In this document: positions 1 to 12,933 of the stretch, one piece after another | Position numbering within the stretch: the stretch's first letter is position 1 | How the letters are laid out: every line of letters starts with the position of its first letter | NCBI GenBank assembly: GCA_030248215.1 | Contig: JASANG010000904.1 | Span: 96,780 to 160,779, forward strand | Length of the DNA: 64,000 bases | Direction of reading: 5' to 3' | Source of the DNA: Enoplolaimus lenunculus | Lineage: Eukaryota > Nematoda > Enoplea > Enoplida > Thoracostomopsidae | The notes under the pieces: model-generated | The model's input: the letters and a program-made list of their open reading frames with translations, nothing else | The model's database searches: none | Told to the model about the DNA's origin: nothing | Made by a program: the position numbers and the translations under genes

Positions 1-60
1 TCTTTGTTTGTTTGTTTGTTTGCTAGTTTGTTCATTTGTTTGTTTGTTTGTTTGTTTCTT
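1..60. repeat. (TTTG)n microsatellite
   Basis: The window opens inside a run of TTTG units with two interruptions. It is simple-sequence DNA with no coding sign. The following stretch to about 1000 is AT-rich; apart from a possible tiny minus-strand exon near 522-546 I see no gene in it. Confidence 0.9.
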
Positions 61-1908
61 TTATATTAAAACAAAGGTTTTTCTGATTTATGTTCATTCT
101 AAATTATTACAATTGAACTGAGAGAGTCAATCGATTGAGACTTAGCTTTTGAAACACTTTCCTTTGTATTTAATACTGAGTAAAATTCATACGTTTTGTT
201 CTCGAAGAGCGTTTAAATAAGATTGTGATGTTTATGCGCTCATTTGCAATCATGATTTATTAAAATTTTGATCAGTAGATTGATCGAAAACGATTCGCTT
301 GTTTTAAAAGACGGTTTTGTTTTTGCTGAAAAACTTTTGTTTTGCTTTGTTTTTCCAAACCATTTGTAAAATAAGATACATTTTTGTTTTCGAAAGACGT
401 GAGTACAATAACTGGATATATACAATGTGTAAAATCTGTCTATAGATTGCAGTAGGTGCAGTTACGGAATAACGGCGGAAAAGTTCTAAAATTAATGATG
501 TAAGTTTCGCGTTTATCTTACCATTCTTTTTAGCCAGATCTAAAACCTGCAAGGTAACGAAACTGGGATACGTTTTGTATTTAAGCCGTTATTGCCTTAT
601 TATCTTGTACAATTGTTATTCATTTCCATCGAGTAAAAGTTGTTGTATAAACCAATTCAAAGCACACCAGTAATCCGTTAACACTTTATTAATATTAATA
701 GCAACATAAGTAATTCATACAATTGTAGTTGTGTCTGTACAAATTACGAAACTGCATAACTAAATAACGCTTGCGTTTAGTTGCAATATGATAGCTGTAA
801 TTGAAAATTGAAGACTGATAAATATTTAGAAATGCCCCCTTATTAATAATTTGGCGATAATTTGGCCGAATATTTATAATCTAGTTTGTATTGTAGGACC
901 TTCTGTGATTTTGGAAATTCGTTTGTGAAATGTTATTCAACTGGTAAAATCGCAAATGTTGGCTTTGAACTTTTGCGCTTTTTTCGTGATGCGAACTGTG
1001 AATGTGCAATTTTTATGCGTCATCCACATTAATTTGCGCCCGGCTTGTGGGAAATCAAAAACGCCTTTTTCCAACTTGAGTTTGGAAAAAGGGTAGCAGT
1101 GGGAAACTGAAAACACGAAATTTGATCTATAGGTAAATTGAAACATTTTATAAAACGTACTAGGAATTTGACTAGCAATTTTGAATTTCAATTTCCCAAT
1201 AGCGAAAATAAAAACGACCGTAATGGGAAATTGAAACAGTTTTTAAACTCGAGTGGAAATTTGATAAGCACTTTTAAGATAGTGAAAAGGAAATTGAAAA
1301 GTGGTGCTTTACCGCAGTGGGAAATTGAAGACCAGAAATTTGCTTCAATTTCCCACTTGATGCAAGTAAATTGTATAGCAGTTGGAATTTGAAATTTTAG
1401 AAAACCGGAAATGCTACTTGGGGGGTCGTGCAAGGTCAAATATAGGTCATGCAATTAAAATACATGTAAACATGTCAGGTCAACGTGTTTACTTGTATTT
1501 TAATTGTTTGAGTTCCATAGAACGTCAATTTAATTTGACTTTTTGCTTAGGCTTAAAAACATGCTTAATCTAACGTTAAAGCCCTAGAAGTTGCATTGGC
1601 CATACTTTTTAGCACCATAGGACTGCTGGCGCTAGTGATGGGCATCGGATATTTTTTCATATCCGGATACCCGGCAATTCTTGCCGGATATTTATCCGGA
1701 TGTCCGTGTATTTCCGGATATCCGAAATGAAATTTTCCATTTCGGATATCCGAAACTCGATTTTGCATTTTTTGGGTTTCCGAACCTCAGTTTTCGTTTC
1801 TTAAGCACTTGTTTTAACTTGTTGCTCTAAAGGAAGTACCCTGACCCTCAAGCAAATTGATATGAGCATAAAGGATACAATTCTAAAAATCGGTATTTAT
1901 TATGCCAG

Positions 1909-2337
1909 TACTGTAGTGACCCGAATAAGAGGGATACCCATTTTGAGTCCCAATCAATAAGAGTCCGTATCCCTAATAAGAGTCCGTAAGCGCATAGAGT
2001 CCCTAAACCATAATTAGAGGCCATAAATGTCAATTATTCCTAATTGTAGCGCATAAATGACTCCAGAGCCAAATAAAGGTGAGTTCAAAACCTTGAAGCG
2101 TACTTAAGTTTTCCAAAGTAAGTTCCTAATAATAACCTTGCATTATGGCTAAAGCTTTTGATACAAGGCAAATAAATATTCGATTCAATGGTTAGTTACA
2201 ATACCGGATATATGTGGAACGAAGTGTGGAGGAGGACGGGATAAAAGCAAATAACAGCCCGTAACCGAATAACAGGGGTACCTTCTGGAGAGGTCAAATA
2301 AATATCAGTTCCTTTCTTATTCGGGTCACTCAGTAGT
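1909..2337. mobile_element. MITE, CTGTAGTGACCC family (copy 1)
   Basis: The element is about 430 bp and has terminal inverted repeats reading CTGTAGTGACCCGAATAAG at the left and CTTATTCGGGTCACT at the right, abutting TA. The inner part has repeated 'GAGTCCGTATCCCTAATAAG' blocks. It has no coding capacity. Full or partial copies recur at about 3690-3922, 19729-20127, 27604-27677, 45430-45560, 54175-54330, 59592-59762 and 60001-60440. TA flanks suggest a Tc1/mariner-like donor, which is inference. Confidence 0.8.
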
Positions 2338-3164
2338 AACTACAATACCTCAATTGTTCTGGGTATTCAGTTTTAGAAGATTGTTGCAGACTACTAAACA
2401 AATATTGCGTTGACAACTTGAAATTGAGTTGATTTGGCTTGTCCTTTGCCTTATTTAAACCACTGTAATAGAGATGCCATCGAATACAACCCTTCCCTCG
2501 AACTATATATACTTGAATCGTTTTAGTTCCAAGAACAAAGAACCAGACTGAAATACACTTACGCTAAGTTGTACAAACGTCAGCCCATGTTACTTATACT
2601 GGTGTCGCGCTTTCAGCAACGGATCCAGAAAATTCTAAATAGGCGGGATGGTAAATATTTTGAAACGCAATTTTTCTCCAAAAAATTTTCTTAGCGGGAA
2701 AATTATAAGGTAGGACCCTATTTTATACCGAAAGTATTATGATGAGGGGACAAATTGCAAGGTAATGAATGACCATATCATTTTATCACAAAACATTTAT
2801 GTGGGGAGTGGGGACAAATTGTAAGGTAGGGGTCCTTTTTTCTTATCCGGACCGGATATCCGGTGTTCATCTTCGGTATAGGAGGTAAAAGTACGCATAG
2901 TAGTGCTGTCCTATGCCTCTGGATTTTGGAGGGGTCGGCGACATATGCAATTCACATATCGTTCAATAAAATCAGTCAGTTTAATTATTGCCCACATACT
3001 TTTAATGCCGTTATGATTTAAAGTGTTGGAATATGCACAACATTAGAAACTTAGACTTGGCGCATTTCAACTATGATCAATAGTCGTTTTGAGTATTGTC
3101 TGCTCTGTTTAATAAACAATTGTTCGTATAATTGTTCGTATAAATTGCGTTTTAAAATTAATTA

Positions 3165-3490
3165 ATGAAAATACGGAAATAATTTTTAATTCTTATTAAG
3201 CTAGTGAAATGTGCAATGGTTTTTGGAAAATTAGTATACGCGCTTGACCTATTCTGCCTGAAGGACAAAAATGAGAATACGGAAATAATTTTTAATTATT
3301 AAGCTAGTTAGTTAATGTGCAATGATTTTTGGAAAATTAGTATACGCGCCTGACCAATTCTGCCTGAAGGACGATAATGAGAATACGCAAATAATTATTA
3401 ATTCTTAAGCTAGTTAGTTAATGTGCAATGGTTTTTGGAAAATTAGTATACGCGCCTGACCTATTTTGCCTGAAGGACAAAAATGAGAAT
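3165..3490. repeat. three tandem copies of an about 107-bp unit
   Basis: The block with GTGCAATG(G/A)TTTTTGGAAA, TTAGTATACGCGC, 'TGACC(T/A)ATTCTGCCTGAAGG' and the AT-rich spacer occurs three times in a row, starting near 3210, 3317 and 3424, with a few substitutions between copies. It is non-coding in my reading; an open frame beginning at 3428 simply runs through the third copy. Confidence 0.85.
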
Positions 3491-5358
3491 ATTGAGTTGA
3501 AGAAAGTACGTAGCCATGTTAAGCTTGTATTTTGGACCAAATCTATATACGTGAATAAAGTTGGGTACTTGTTTACTTCCCTCTACACTATAACTATTTT
3601 AATAGAAGACTCAAGTTCACCCAGTGATTATTTTATTATATTAATGACATGGGTGGGGTCTCCCCTCAAACTCCAGGGTGGAGGGTCCTAACGTAGAAGT
3701 AGATGCAGAAGTACGCTTCAAAGTTTTGAACTCACCTTTAATATTTGGTTCTGGAGTCATTTATGCGCTACACCTACAATTAAGAATAATTGAAATTTAT
3801 GGACTCTATTAGGGTTTTGGGACTCTATGCGCTTACGGACTCTTATTAGGGATACGGACTCCTTTTGATTGGGACTCAAAATGGGTACCCCTCTTATTCA
3901 GGTCACTACAGTATTGGCGTAACAAATACCGATTTTTAGAATTGTACCTTTTCAATTTGCTTGGTTAAAAATCGATCCAAACCGAGATCAAAAGTCTCGG
4001 TCTTGGTCTCGCTTTTTTGACCGAAGTCACCCATTCCTGCTGAAAGAATGCAAAACTCCTTAAACAAACACGCATTTAATACGAAAGGTCATTTACGTAT
4101 TTCAACCTATTTTTCCGTGAAAGGTCAGTTACGTATTTGACCTATATTTCCGTTTAAATTTTATAGTTTTGGGGGTAAATATTACAAGCGAAATTGTGTA
4201 AAGTACTCATCTATTTGATAAAAGGGAAAATATTATTTTTCGTGCTAAAATTTAGTCACGTCGCCAATTTTCCATATGATAACAAAATTTAACAGGGCAG
4301 TGGGAAATTGAATTTACGAAATGTTTCAATTTCCTTTATCTACGGTTTTCTTTTTCGTAAGTTGTAAATTGAAGTTGATAAATCATTATCAATTTACTAC
4401 TCGATTTTATAAAATTGACGGCAAAGGGAAATTGGAAAAGTTTTCAAATTCAATTTCCCACTGCTATCCTTTTTCCAAACTCAAGTTGGAAAAAGGCGTC
4501 TTTGATTTCCACAAGCCGGGCGCAAATTAATGTGGATGATGCATTAGGTGCGTATCAGGATAACCAGGAGAATTTACTTGCACTTTAATAGTGTAAATCG
4601 GGTCATCGTTTATGAGGCGATGTAAACGTACCATTAAACAATTATTAGGTTTGTAACTTTATGTATAGCTAAGAATATTCCACCGTAACTATTCGTCAAG
4701 CAAGAACAAAATGTTCGTGCTACAACAAAATACAGCTGTTCGGAACTGTTTTTTTCATTAAAATTTATTTCTCATGTAGTAAAAACGCATATTTGTTATG
4801 GTTATTATAGTGGTTTTCGGATTACAGATCTTTTCCGTTATCCTACCGGCCCGTGTTTCCCAAAAAGGATGGATTTAAAAATTATTTTGCATATTTAGCT
4901 TCTCATGACCTCCCCTCATTATTTCATGCATAAATTTGAATTTGTAAAAATTTGATTTTTCAAGGTCCCAAGGTCCCCCCGCCCCCTTGCTACCCAAAAA
5001 ATTGTTTGTAGTTTGGCAAATCATATTCCGGTCGATGCAACGTGCAGATCTGAGTTCAATGGTGTTAAATTTTTTGCAATCAGACGATTGATTAACGTGG
5101 AATGATCAGGAGAGGTCATAAGAAGATCAAATTATGCAAAAATTTTCAAAATCGATCCATTTTTGGCAGACTCGGACGGATTGGATAACTGGGACGACAC
5201 CGGCTTACAACGCAAAAACGTTTTAGATTACATTTCACTCAGGTCACAACAGCTGTCACACTATAGCACTATCCAATAATATAGCGTTTTAATACATATT
5301 TAATTTGTAGAATATTTATTAAAATTATTTCAAATATAACATGTATGAAAAGTCGTAA

Positions 5359-8300
5359 ATGGACGCCAGAAACGGGACGCATGCGGGTACTCCGGGCAAA
5401 TTAGTAATTCGAATGCCAGAATACGCACCACTTTGTTATCCTTGTGCGCTAGATCTTGCTGAAAATTTGATTGATGCAAACGAATGCAAGTATCCAGGTA
5501 TTGACATTGAAATATTAACATATTTTGCACAACTGGCAAATGTTACCATCAAATGGTTACCAGCTCGCGGCAAAGTTAACTGGGGAACAACGATGGAAAC
5601 AGGATTTTTGGGCGAAATGCTACGCGGTGAAGTTGACGGAATAAACGTTTGGTACAAAATTACCGAAGCTCGAATGGTAAGTATTGCTTTGTTGTATCAT
5701 ATGCCTGCTTGACGGAAATATAGGAGGATGGGTTTCTGCGTTGGGTGGCCTCAGAAACACATGGACTCCACCTGTGTGAGCCTATTAAGTGCAGGAGAGC
5801 CGGTTGTGGGTTTTGATAGTTCGTGTCTGCCAATCAAATTTATTATAGCATTCCAATCAGGCTCACAAGTACCAGTAATCTGGCAGTTTATTAACAACAC
5901 ACATAATGCCATACGAGTTATAATAATGATACTATCGTCAATAAGGCGGATTTGCACGCAATTAAGTCCCGTAGGACGCGAAATTAGATCAGGTCCGTGG
6001 ACCGACGAAAATAATAGGACGAAGCCGGTGAAATTATTTCGATCGCAAGCCGCGATCGTTTAACCCTATGATAATAAGTAAGTGCGAGAGCGCGAGATAA
6101 AAGTGCTATTCGATTTCGCTAATTACGGAATCTGAATGCAATTGGGTTTTAAACCATATAGGGAGCCGTTGAACCTCCGCGTGGGCCTTGCCCTATGGCA
6201 GGTTAAGCGGTTCCGTAATATAACAAATACAAAAACTGTATTATACGCGTTTTTTAAACGCAATTACAAGTGGCTTGAGTCAAAGACAAATTTCATTTTT
6301 AGACACACACGTGTCCGTAGACACTCATAATACTTTGAATATGGGAGTTCAGGGTCCGCAAAGTAACGTGTTTTTCTAGACACAGGCCTTCTTGGCCAAA
6401 ATAATTTTTATACCACTAGATAGAGATTTCTGCAAACCTTCTAGATCAAAATTTGGAAGTTGATCTGACTGTTCGTTGGCCAGTTACTAGTCGTTAAACT
6501 TTCTGTGTGAAACCAAGTGAAAATGTGCTTGCATTTGGCTTGAACAACGGCGTTAAAAATACTTGCGAAATAGTCGTAAAGTAGCGTTAAACGGTAAAAA
6601 AGGGGAAAAGACTGCCAGGCTAAGACGGTTACGAAACTAAGACGAATTCGAAAATAGGTTGAAAACCCAAAAGTTTGAAAATAAAGCAGAGTATTTGGGT
6701 CAATGAACCTTCGCGATGTAAACACAAATATCAGGGTATCCCTTTTTGATAGCAGTTGTTAAACATTGAAATTCATTTTGTAAACGTCAGTATCTGTCGC
6801 TGATATTATCAATCAATATTACACATGTGATGCACAGCCGCGTATGCGGTACAAATAACCTGATGTAGAGTAACTGAATCAAAGTAAAACGTAATAATAG
6901 TAAACGGTGGTGGAACTCGGACGGCGCTTAACTACGCGACTATTGACTTGAAAATACCACTTGTGAGAGCGGAGGCAAGCGCGTAGAGAGCTACAGTAAC
7001 CGTGCCGTGGACGGGGGGGTGGGTATTGTGTTTTCAGGTTGTTGTTGTTCTTGTTGTAAGGGAGGTTTAGGGCGGCCCGAGGGCTTCCTGGAGCTTGAGG
7101 GTCGGGTTTTAGCGCGCCGGCTGATATTCCTCGGCGTAGGGGACACCGGAGAATATCCGACAGGATATTTTGCATAAACGTATAACAACTAATGATTCAC
7201 AGTACTTTGAGACCGTAGTATAGCACCAAAAGTATTATAAAACATGTTAATACGAATACGCTTTCAATCTCTGCCGCCACGTATAGACTCATAAATCTAT
7301 CAATTCCGGAACACAATGTTATAAGAACAGCGGAAAAATGAAAGAAAAAATAAAACTTATTGGTCAAAGACGTTCAGAGCACAACGAACTCAACTCTGCG
7401 TCATAAATTATATTTGTGTTACATGTATTTACTAGTCCAGGTAGGTAGCGAGACTTCAGACCTTTTTACTAAGCAGCTGGAAAAGAGGGCCTACAGAGCG
7501 GGGATCGATCTGGCGGCTTCAGTACTCCGAGACAAGCGTTCTACCACTGCGTCAAGCAGCCCGCTTCTCGAAGCGCTTCTATCGTCCACTATGTGTCGAC
7601 CGCACGCTGCCGGCGAGCATACTATACAATGTGCATTGCATATATATACGGCATATGCTCCAGGACAAGCACGTCTCACATGCTTCTATGTACAATATGA
7701 ATGGCCTCACAATGGAAACTAATAACATCGGGAGTTTTAGCGCAAACAGCTGTCATACTGGTAAATTTGATTATCATTATTAAGTTTACTTGCAAAACGC
7801 TTCCGCCGAGACTGTGACGCAAGCGCACAGCCAGCTCACCTTGCTAGGGAGGCTAAAAAATTTCAGGATTGGCATTCAAGGGTTTTCAATGAATTACGAG
7901 CAAGGTTGAAAATTCTCTGGGGAGGCCCAAATTTTTCCGGGGGGCTTAGATCCCCCGTCCCCTCGCTTGGCTACGGGCCCGCTGTGACGGCCAATTGAGT
8001 AAATATTTTTTACCTTCATTCAGTTTAAACAAAACTGCAGTATTTTAGGAACACTTTGATTTCACCGTTCCGATTCCTTATTTTGCAAATCAAATTGGAT
8101 TTATTTGTTCAAAACCAGTGGGTGCGATTAGCATTGAATCAAGCGCGCTGTTGTATAAAGTTTTGCCGCAACAAATTTGGCTATTATTTGTCGTTGTTTC
8201 GTTGTTGGCCATTGCATTATTGTGGATTGCAACACAAACAGCGAAAAAATTTGGCATCGAAAATATGCGTCAGACGCGTAAGACTTGCAAAGATATGACA

Positions 8301-11300
8301 GCGATGTCGGTAAGTTTTGTGGTATGTTTAACTAACTTGATCGTAAACCACATTGAATTTACGTCACACTTGTGGCGGAAGAGTGTCAACTTACAATTGA
8401 AATCATAAGGTATTTAGACTTTCTGCAAACTTCGGCCGCGCGCATTTGATTGGTATCACGGCAATTCTTCGTCCGAGAACACTTGCCTTAGCTAACCATT
8501 CATTGATCGAGTTTGAAGCGTTATGAACAGTTTATTCAGATTCCTCGCGCCCAAAAATCATCCAGCGCTGAAATTAGATTGCTTGTACTCCTAATAATGA
8601 GGGAAAATTTAAAAAGTCCTAATTTAGGCTTAGTCAATTAAGTTAATATGCAAATTAGTTACTAGTTAACTATTCATTTATTGGTTTCGAAGGTTTATAA
8701 ACACTTTATTTTGAATTCTCGTATCCAAAAGCCTGTAATGCTGAAATTAGATTGCTTGTAACCTTAACAGTGCAATACAGTAAAAAGTCCTAATTTATGG
8801 TTAATCGAATATGCAAATTAGCCTGTAGCTAATAAACTGCTTAAAATTTTAAAACCACAATGCAATGTTAACACCCCAGAATAAGAAGCTTTCAAACAAA
8901 AAATTATCAAAGTTGGTTCAGCGCTTCCTGAGGTTCTTTTCGGACAGACAGGCGGACCGATCGACATCCACCTTTCGACCCCTGAGTACAAAGCATAAAG
9001 CACTTTGTGAAATTCGCTTCGCATAAAAAAGGCCAATGTTCCGCATTGTCGTTGTAATTTAATTGTTATTGCTACTGCGAAGTTCATAAGCTTAGCGCAA
9101 AGATTTATCTGAATTAAAAATTATACTACCGTAGCTACATGATACCCATTATATGGCTCGAACAATGTTTCAATGACTGACCCAAATTGTCTTTATTAAT
9201 CTCAAATGTTTTTGCCTAAATTTCAGTGCGTTTGGCAAACTTATTTGCTTGTTGTCAAACAAGGTTGCAGATTATACAACGAACGCCGTTTACTCAGCGG
9301 AACGATGGTGATCTTGACGTTAGGCTTCACAGCATTAATATTTGTTATGGTCTATGAAAGTGCACTGGTTAGCACGTTGACAAGAACTAGCCAACGCATT
9401 TCGTTTACCTCGACTACAGAACTCACGGATTTGGTAAACTTTTGTGTGCTAAATTTGTCCACAAACATTTTGAAAATACCAAAGTTTCAAAACTAAGCAT
9501 TTATTAAGGCCGGATTAGTTGTTTACCATCGATTCGATGTGGTTAGCACGTTTTCGCATAGGCGTATAAGCACAGGGGGCCTGGGGCGTCCGACCCTCAC
9601 TTTCTGCGCAGGGGTCCAAAAACTAATTTGTCACCTCCCATTGATTGGGTCGAAATAAAACTTATTATATACCCACCAGAGTACAACGGGAGTTACAAGT
9701 TACCGGAACGGGAATTGGAAAAACTTACTGGAAACGGGACCGCAACCGGAAAATGAAAAGACATGCCACCGAAGAATTCTTTTTAATTTTTTTGCAATAT
9801 TATTGGTGAAAACACCTTAGTTGGAGATAGGTATTCACTTTATCTGCTGTAGTTTAGATTTTCATAATCTACGGAACCGAAGCGAAATCTACGTACAATG
9901 GTTTATTTTCGGCGATTGTCAAGGTTTGCATACTATACTAATAAAGTCTATTTAATTTTTATTGTCATTTTTTAGTAAAATATCTTACTTTCTACCGACC
10001 AAATTTTAACCCCGGAATTTTTCTTCCGGAAAACATTTACCAGAACCGGAAAAGGTAAAAATATATGCCGGAGCCGGAATTTTGGTTGCACCCTGAATTG
10101 TTCACAGTCATTGGACGTTTGAAGTTTAGGGATAACTATATGTGCAATTAGCGGTTAGTTTATAAAATATAATGAAACAAATTTTGTTCAGGGCTCGGAC
10201 CTCCCACCCCCACTTTTCAATCCGTGGCTACGCCCTTGCGTTTTCGAGTTTTCGAGCAACAAAATATAACCTTTGTTTTAAAACAAATCATCCACTAAAT
10301 TAGTATCTGTTTTGCTTTCTAATTTTTGTACTATTTCTAACTGTTTTTAAATTTATAGTTTCAAATTTTACAGTTTCAATATTTTAGATACGACAAGGCA
10401 AATACAAGCTGGTCAACGACACTGGATCAGGAAGCACATTCTTCTGGCAGGATGTTATCAAAGGACGAACGAAAGCCTTTCGTGACTTAAACAGTGTTCT
10501 CACTAAGAACTCAATAGTACACGAAGGTAACGTTACAAAGCTGATGGAAATGCTTGAAAATGATCCAACTTTGGTTTATCCAGGACAAGATCGACATTAC
10601 GGTACGTTGCTTGTAGCGGTTGGGTATCAAATATTAAGCCGCTTTGAACGAGAAAATTTATCTTTTGCCACAGGCTTTCAGTTGAATCAGATCACACCGT
10701 GCTATTTGAATCAAAACACCTATTATGTCGAATTGTGAAAACTGTACAAGATCGTATACAGTTATATCCAAAAAGTCCTTATATGAAACACGACATATTC
10801 AATACGATGTCACATGATGCTGACTGCGTTTGCTAGAGCGAATAGAAAATATATCAAGATTTCAACCGGAACAAAATTTAGTCGGAACCGGAATTGGAGT
10901 AGGGATTCAAATTATTTGTTTAAGCCAGAATCAAAGTTGCAAGTAATAGTTGTGATACACATTTTATTGTTTGGAAAAATTTTCGAAACTATTTTGTAAC
11001 AAATAAACTTCAAACGCAAGCATACAACGTAAGACCTGGTTTCATTTCATTCAATACAGAAAAGTTTTAGCTTAAGCATTATTCATCAGTACTTTAATTA
11101 AAAAATGTTGACATAATTATATTTACGTTTTTTAGCGCAAACAGTACTACTAAAAGGTCGATGCGGATTGCATTTTGTAGCAGATCAAGATTATCCACAA
11201 AGCTCGTCGGTGGCGTATATTTTTCGACGAAATACAACAATTGTTCCGCTTTTTAGCAATATGATTACAACGATGACGACAATGATACATTATATCGAAC

Positions 11301-12001
11301 AAAAATACGTTAGTTTTTATTGTTATTTATTCATTTTTGTATTCATAATATGTCAGTTTTAATTTTTTTATTATTTTTGTATTCATCGACTTTATATTAT
11401 TCATAATCCTGTGTCTAAAAGGTCACAAAGCTATTTTGACAACCTACTTGTAAGACGACAAGTAGTATTTCATCTAGACCTGAGTTGTGCTCAAACGGTC
11501 TTCGCTCACCATATGTAATTTGCATGTTGCTTTTTGTATTACTTCATCAATGTTGGAGTACACCTCCAGTAAAGCCATGCATGCTTACATCGTTGTACAA
11601 TATTCAAAACCTCAAATGCAACGCCAGTGTTGGGACAAGCTAGGGTGCCCCCCCAGACAAAATTTCGGGGTGGTGGACCTTTGCGAACATTTTCAAATTT
11701 ATAGCTTAAAATGTTGTTAAGGGGGGCTATCTTTGGGGAAGAGCCCAAAATGGGGGTAGACATTCTAGAAAATGGTCGAAACTTACAGTATGTTTTATTT
11801 ATTCAGATTGATTATGAAATTTCACGAGGATTACAACTTTGTACTCCGGCAAATTTTAACGCCCACATTGCGCTTCGCTTGGAACATTTCCATGGCATTA
11901 ATGTGTTGTGCTTGATAATTGTCGGCGCATCGTTTTTCACGTTTGTGGTTGAACGAGTTTGTGGAATTTGTATTCGGTTCGTCAACACGAAGACTAAATA
12001 G
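5359..12001 (+). CDS. ionotropic glutamate receptor / IR-like ligand-gated channel, six exons
   Basis: Exons: 5359-5676, 8049-8309, 9227-9433, 10388-10601, 11136-11308, 11807-12001. All borders are GT/AG and phases match, giving 455 residues. The order is S1 ligand lobe (1-148), TM1 (about 149-167, 'IWLLFVVVSLLAIALLWIA'), pore-loop region, TM3 (about 216-240), S2 lobe, TM4 near the C terminus. Family marks are 'ITEARMEHFDFTVPIPY' across the first junction with the conserved S1 arginine, 'YESALVSTLT' in place of the channel-gate SYTANLAAFLT, 'KYKLVNDTGSGSTFF' at the start of S2, and 'ALRLEHFHGI' before TM4. The S1 proline and threonine that contact glutamate in AMPA receptors are not present at the expected spots, so it is a divergent, IR-type receptor and the ligand may not be glutamate. 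There is no amino-terminal domain. The ATG at 5359 is the first after an in-frame stop but gives no signal peptide, so an upstream exon is probably missing. Confidence 0.88.
7820..7981 (+). mobile_element. hAT-type MITE in receptor intron 1, with 8-bp target duplication
   Basis: A 162-bp element is flanked by the 8-bp direct repeat CTGTGACG (7812-7819 and 7982-7989). Its termini are degenerate forms of CAGGCCCGTAGCCAGCTCAC and GGCTACGGGCCCG, and its middle carries 'GAAAATTCTCTGG' and GGGGGGCTTAGATCCCCC. An 8-bp duplication is the hAT signature. Relatives occur at 12126-12293, 17216-17373, 20553-20705, 30055-30180, 38872-39000, 48008-48092, 59244-59365 and 61990-62110. Confidence 0.85.
8524..8830. 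repeat. two-copy tandem duplication in receptor intron 2
   Basis: Two diverged units of about 150-170 bp share 'GCTGAAATTAGATTGCTTGT', 'AAAAAGTCCTAATTTA' and 'ATATGCAAATTAG' in the same order. The second copy lacks part of the centre. The repeat is non-coding and sits inside the 917-bp intron between the TM1 and TM3 exons. Confidence 0.7.
9680..10096. mobile_element. hAT-like MITE remnant, GGTTGCACCCTG family
   Basis: This stretch is rich in 'ACCGGAA' and ends in 'GGTTGCACCCTG', the terminus of a family whose best copy is at 27242-27595. The left end is poorly preserved. It occupies part of receptor intron 3. Confidence 0.6.
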
Positions 12002-12125
12002 TATTTTATGCGCAACGGCCAAAACTAATACCTGAAACCGTGTAAAATTATGAACCTTCATAGTAATTAAATGTAAATGTATTATCAAAATCAGATGAAT
12101 GCATTTGTTCCGAACAAAGATGTCA

Positions 12126-12293
12126 CAGGCCCGCAGCCAGCTCACCTTGTTAGGGGGGTTGAAAATTTTCCAGGAGGGGCATATAAAGATTTTCAATGAG
12201 TTACAAGCAAGGTTGAAAATTCTTTAAGGGGCCAAAATTTTGTCCAGGGGGCTGAGCCCCTCCTGCCCCCTCCCCCTTGGCTACGGGCCCGGG
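12126..12293 (+). mobile_element. hAT-type MITE, CAGGCCCGTAGCC family
   Basis: The left end is CAGGCCCGCAGCCAGCTCAC and the right end is CTTGGCTACGGGCCCG, with the family's 'TTACAAGCAAGGTTGAAAAT' core. It lies just past the receptor stop codon. The stretch 12294-12930 holds no gene that I can see. Confidence 0.8.
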
Positions 12294-12933
12294 ATGCCGT
12301 CTGAAAATAAAAATATTACCCAAACCCGAAGGCAGAATTGAGGCATTGAAAGGGGTTTTAGTTCAAAAGATTTATTATCCACAATTCAATTGTATTTTTC
12401 AAAATAACTATTAATCTTGTGCCCGCCCCCTATGGAAGAACCATTTTAAAACGTGGTACTACCATACCAAATTAAAATTTCAATTTAACTGCTAAAATTG
12501 GGTGTAGGCTACTAAGGATGTGTATATAATTAATGGCTTGAGTAGTTTTATAATAACTAGTAAATCGGTAGTTGCACACATGTGCCACTTTCATAATGTA
12601 ACCGGTTTGGCTACCTTTTATAGGCCCGTTCCATATCGAAATTAAGTAAATACGTAAAATCATGTATAAAAACAACTGTCCTATTTTTTAACCAAAGGAC
12701 AATTTTTTGCACCAAACCCCTTAACCGTATTAATAGCTACTTAAAATTACCACAGTATCTAATAGCTACGGTTTTAGTTTTACATAAATACCTTACACCC
12801 CTGAAGATGTTAATCTTAGACATAGCGTTCCAATTATTTGAATGTGAATAGTATCAAAAATTACAATGTTCCAAGTTCGTTTTTTCCAACTTTTACTATG
12901 CAGATTTGAAATGAACTGACTTATTATACATGT

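Larger units (their letters stand above)
1015..4545. repeat. large imperfect inverted repeat, arms about 1015-2337 and 3690-4545
   Basis: The outer ends are inverted copies. The left end around 1015-1113 (GTCATCCACATTAATTTGCG, then the CTTTTTCCAACTTGAG stretch) reappears reverse-complemented at about 4449-4545. The inner ends also pair: the AATTCTAAAAATCGGTATTT flank and the adjoining CTGTAGTGACCC element at 1880-1960 occur inverted at 3890-3950. The arms are not equal; each holds private insertions, for example a block rich in ATATCCGG at 1625-1760. The 1.3 kb spacer has no transposase-like frame. This may be an old inverted duplication or a fold-back transposon; age looks considerable because arms differ at many sites. 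Confidence 0.65.

Noticed and set aside
7360-7722. Open frame of 120 codons in receptor intron 1
   Set aside because: It lies inside an intron fixed by the matching 5676/8049 join, has no recognisable domain and overlaps GC-richer sequence where stops are rarer.
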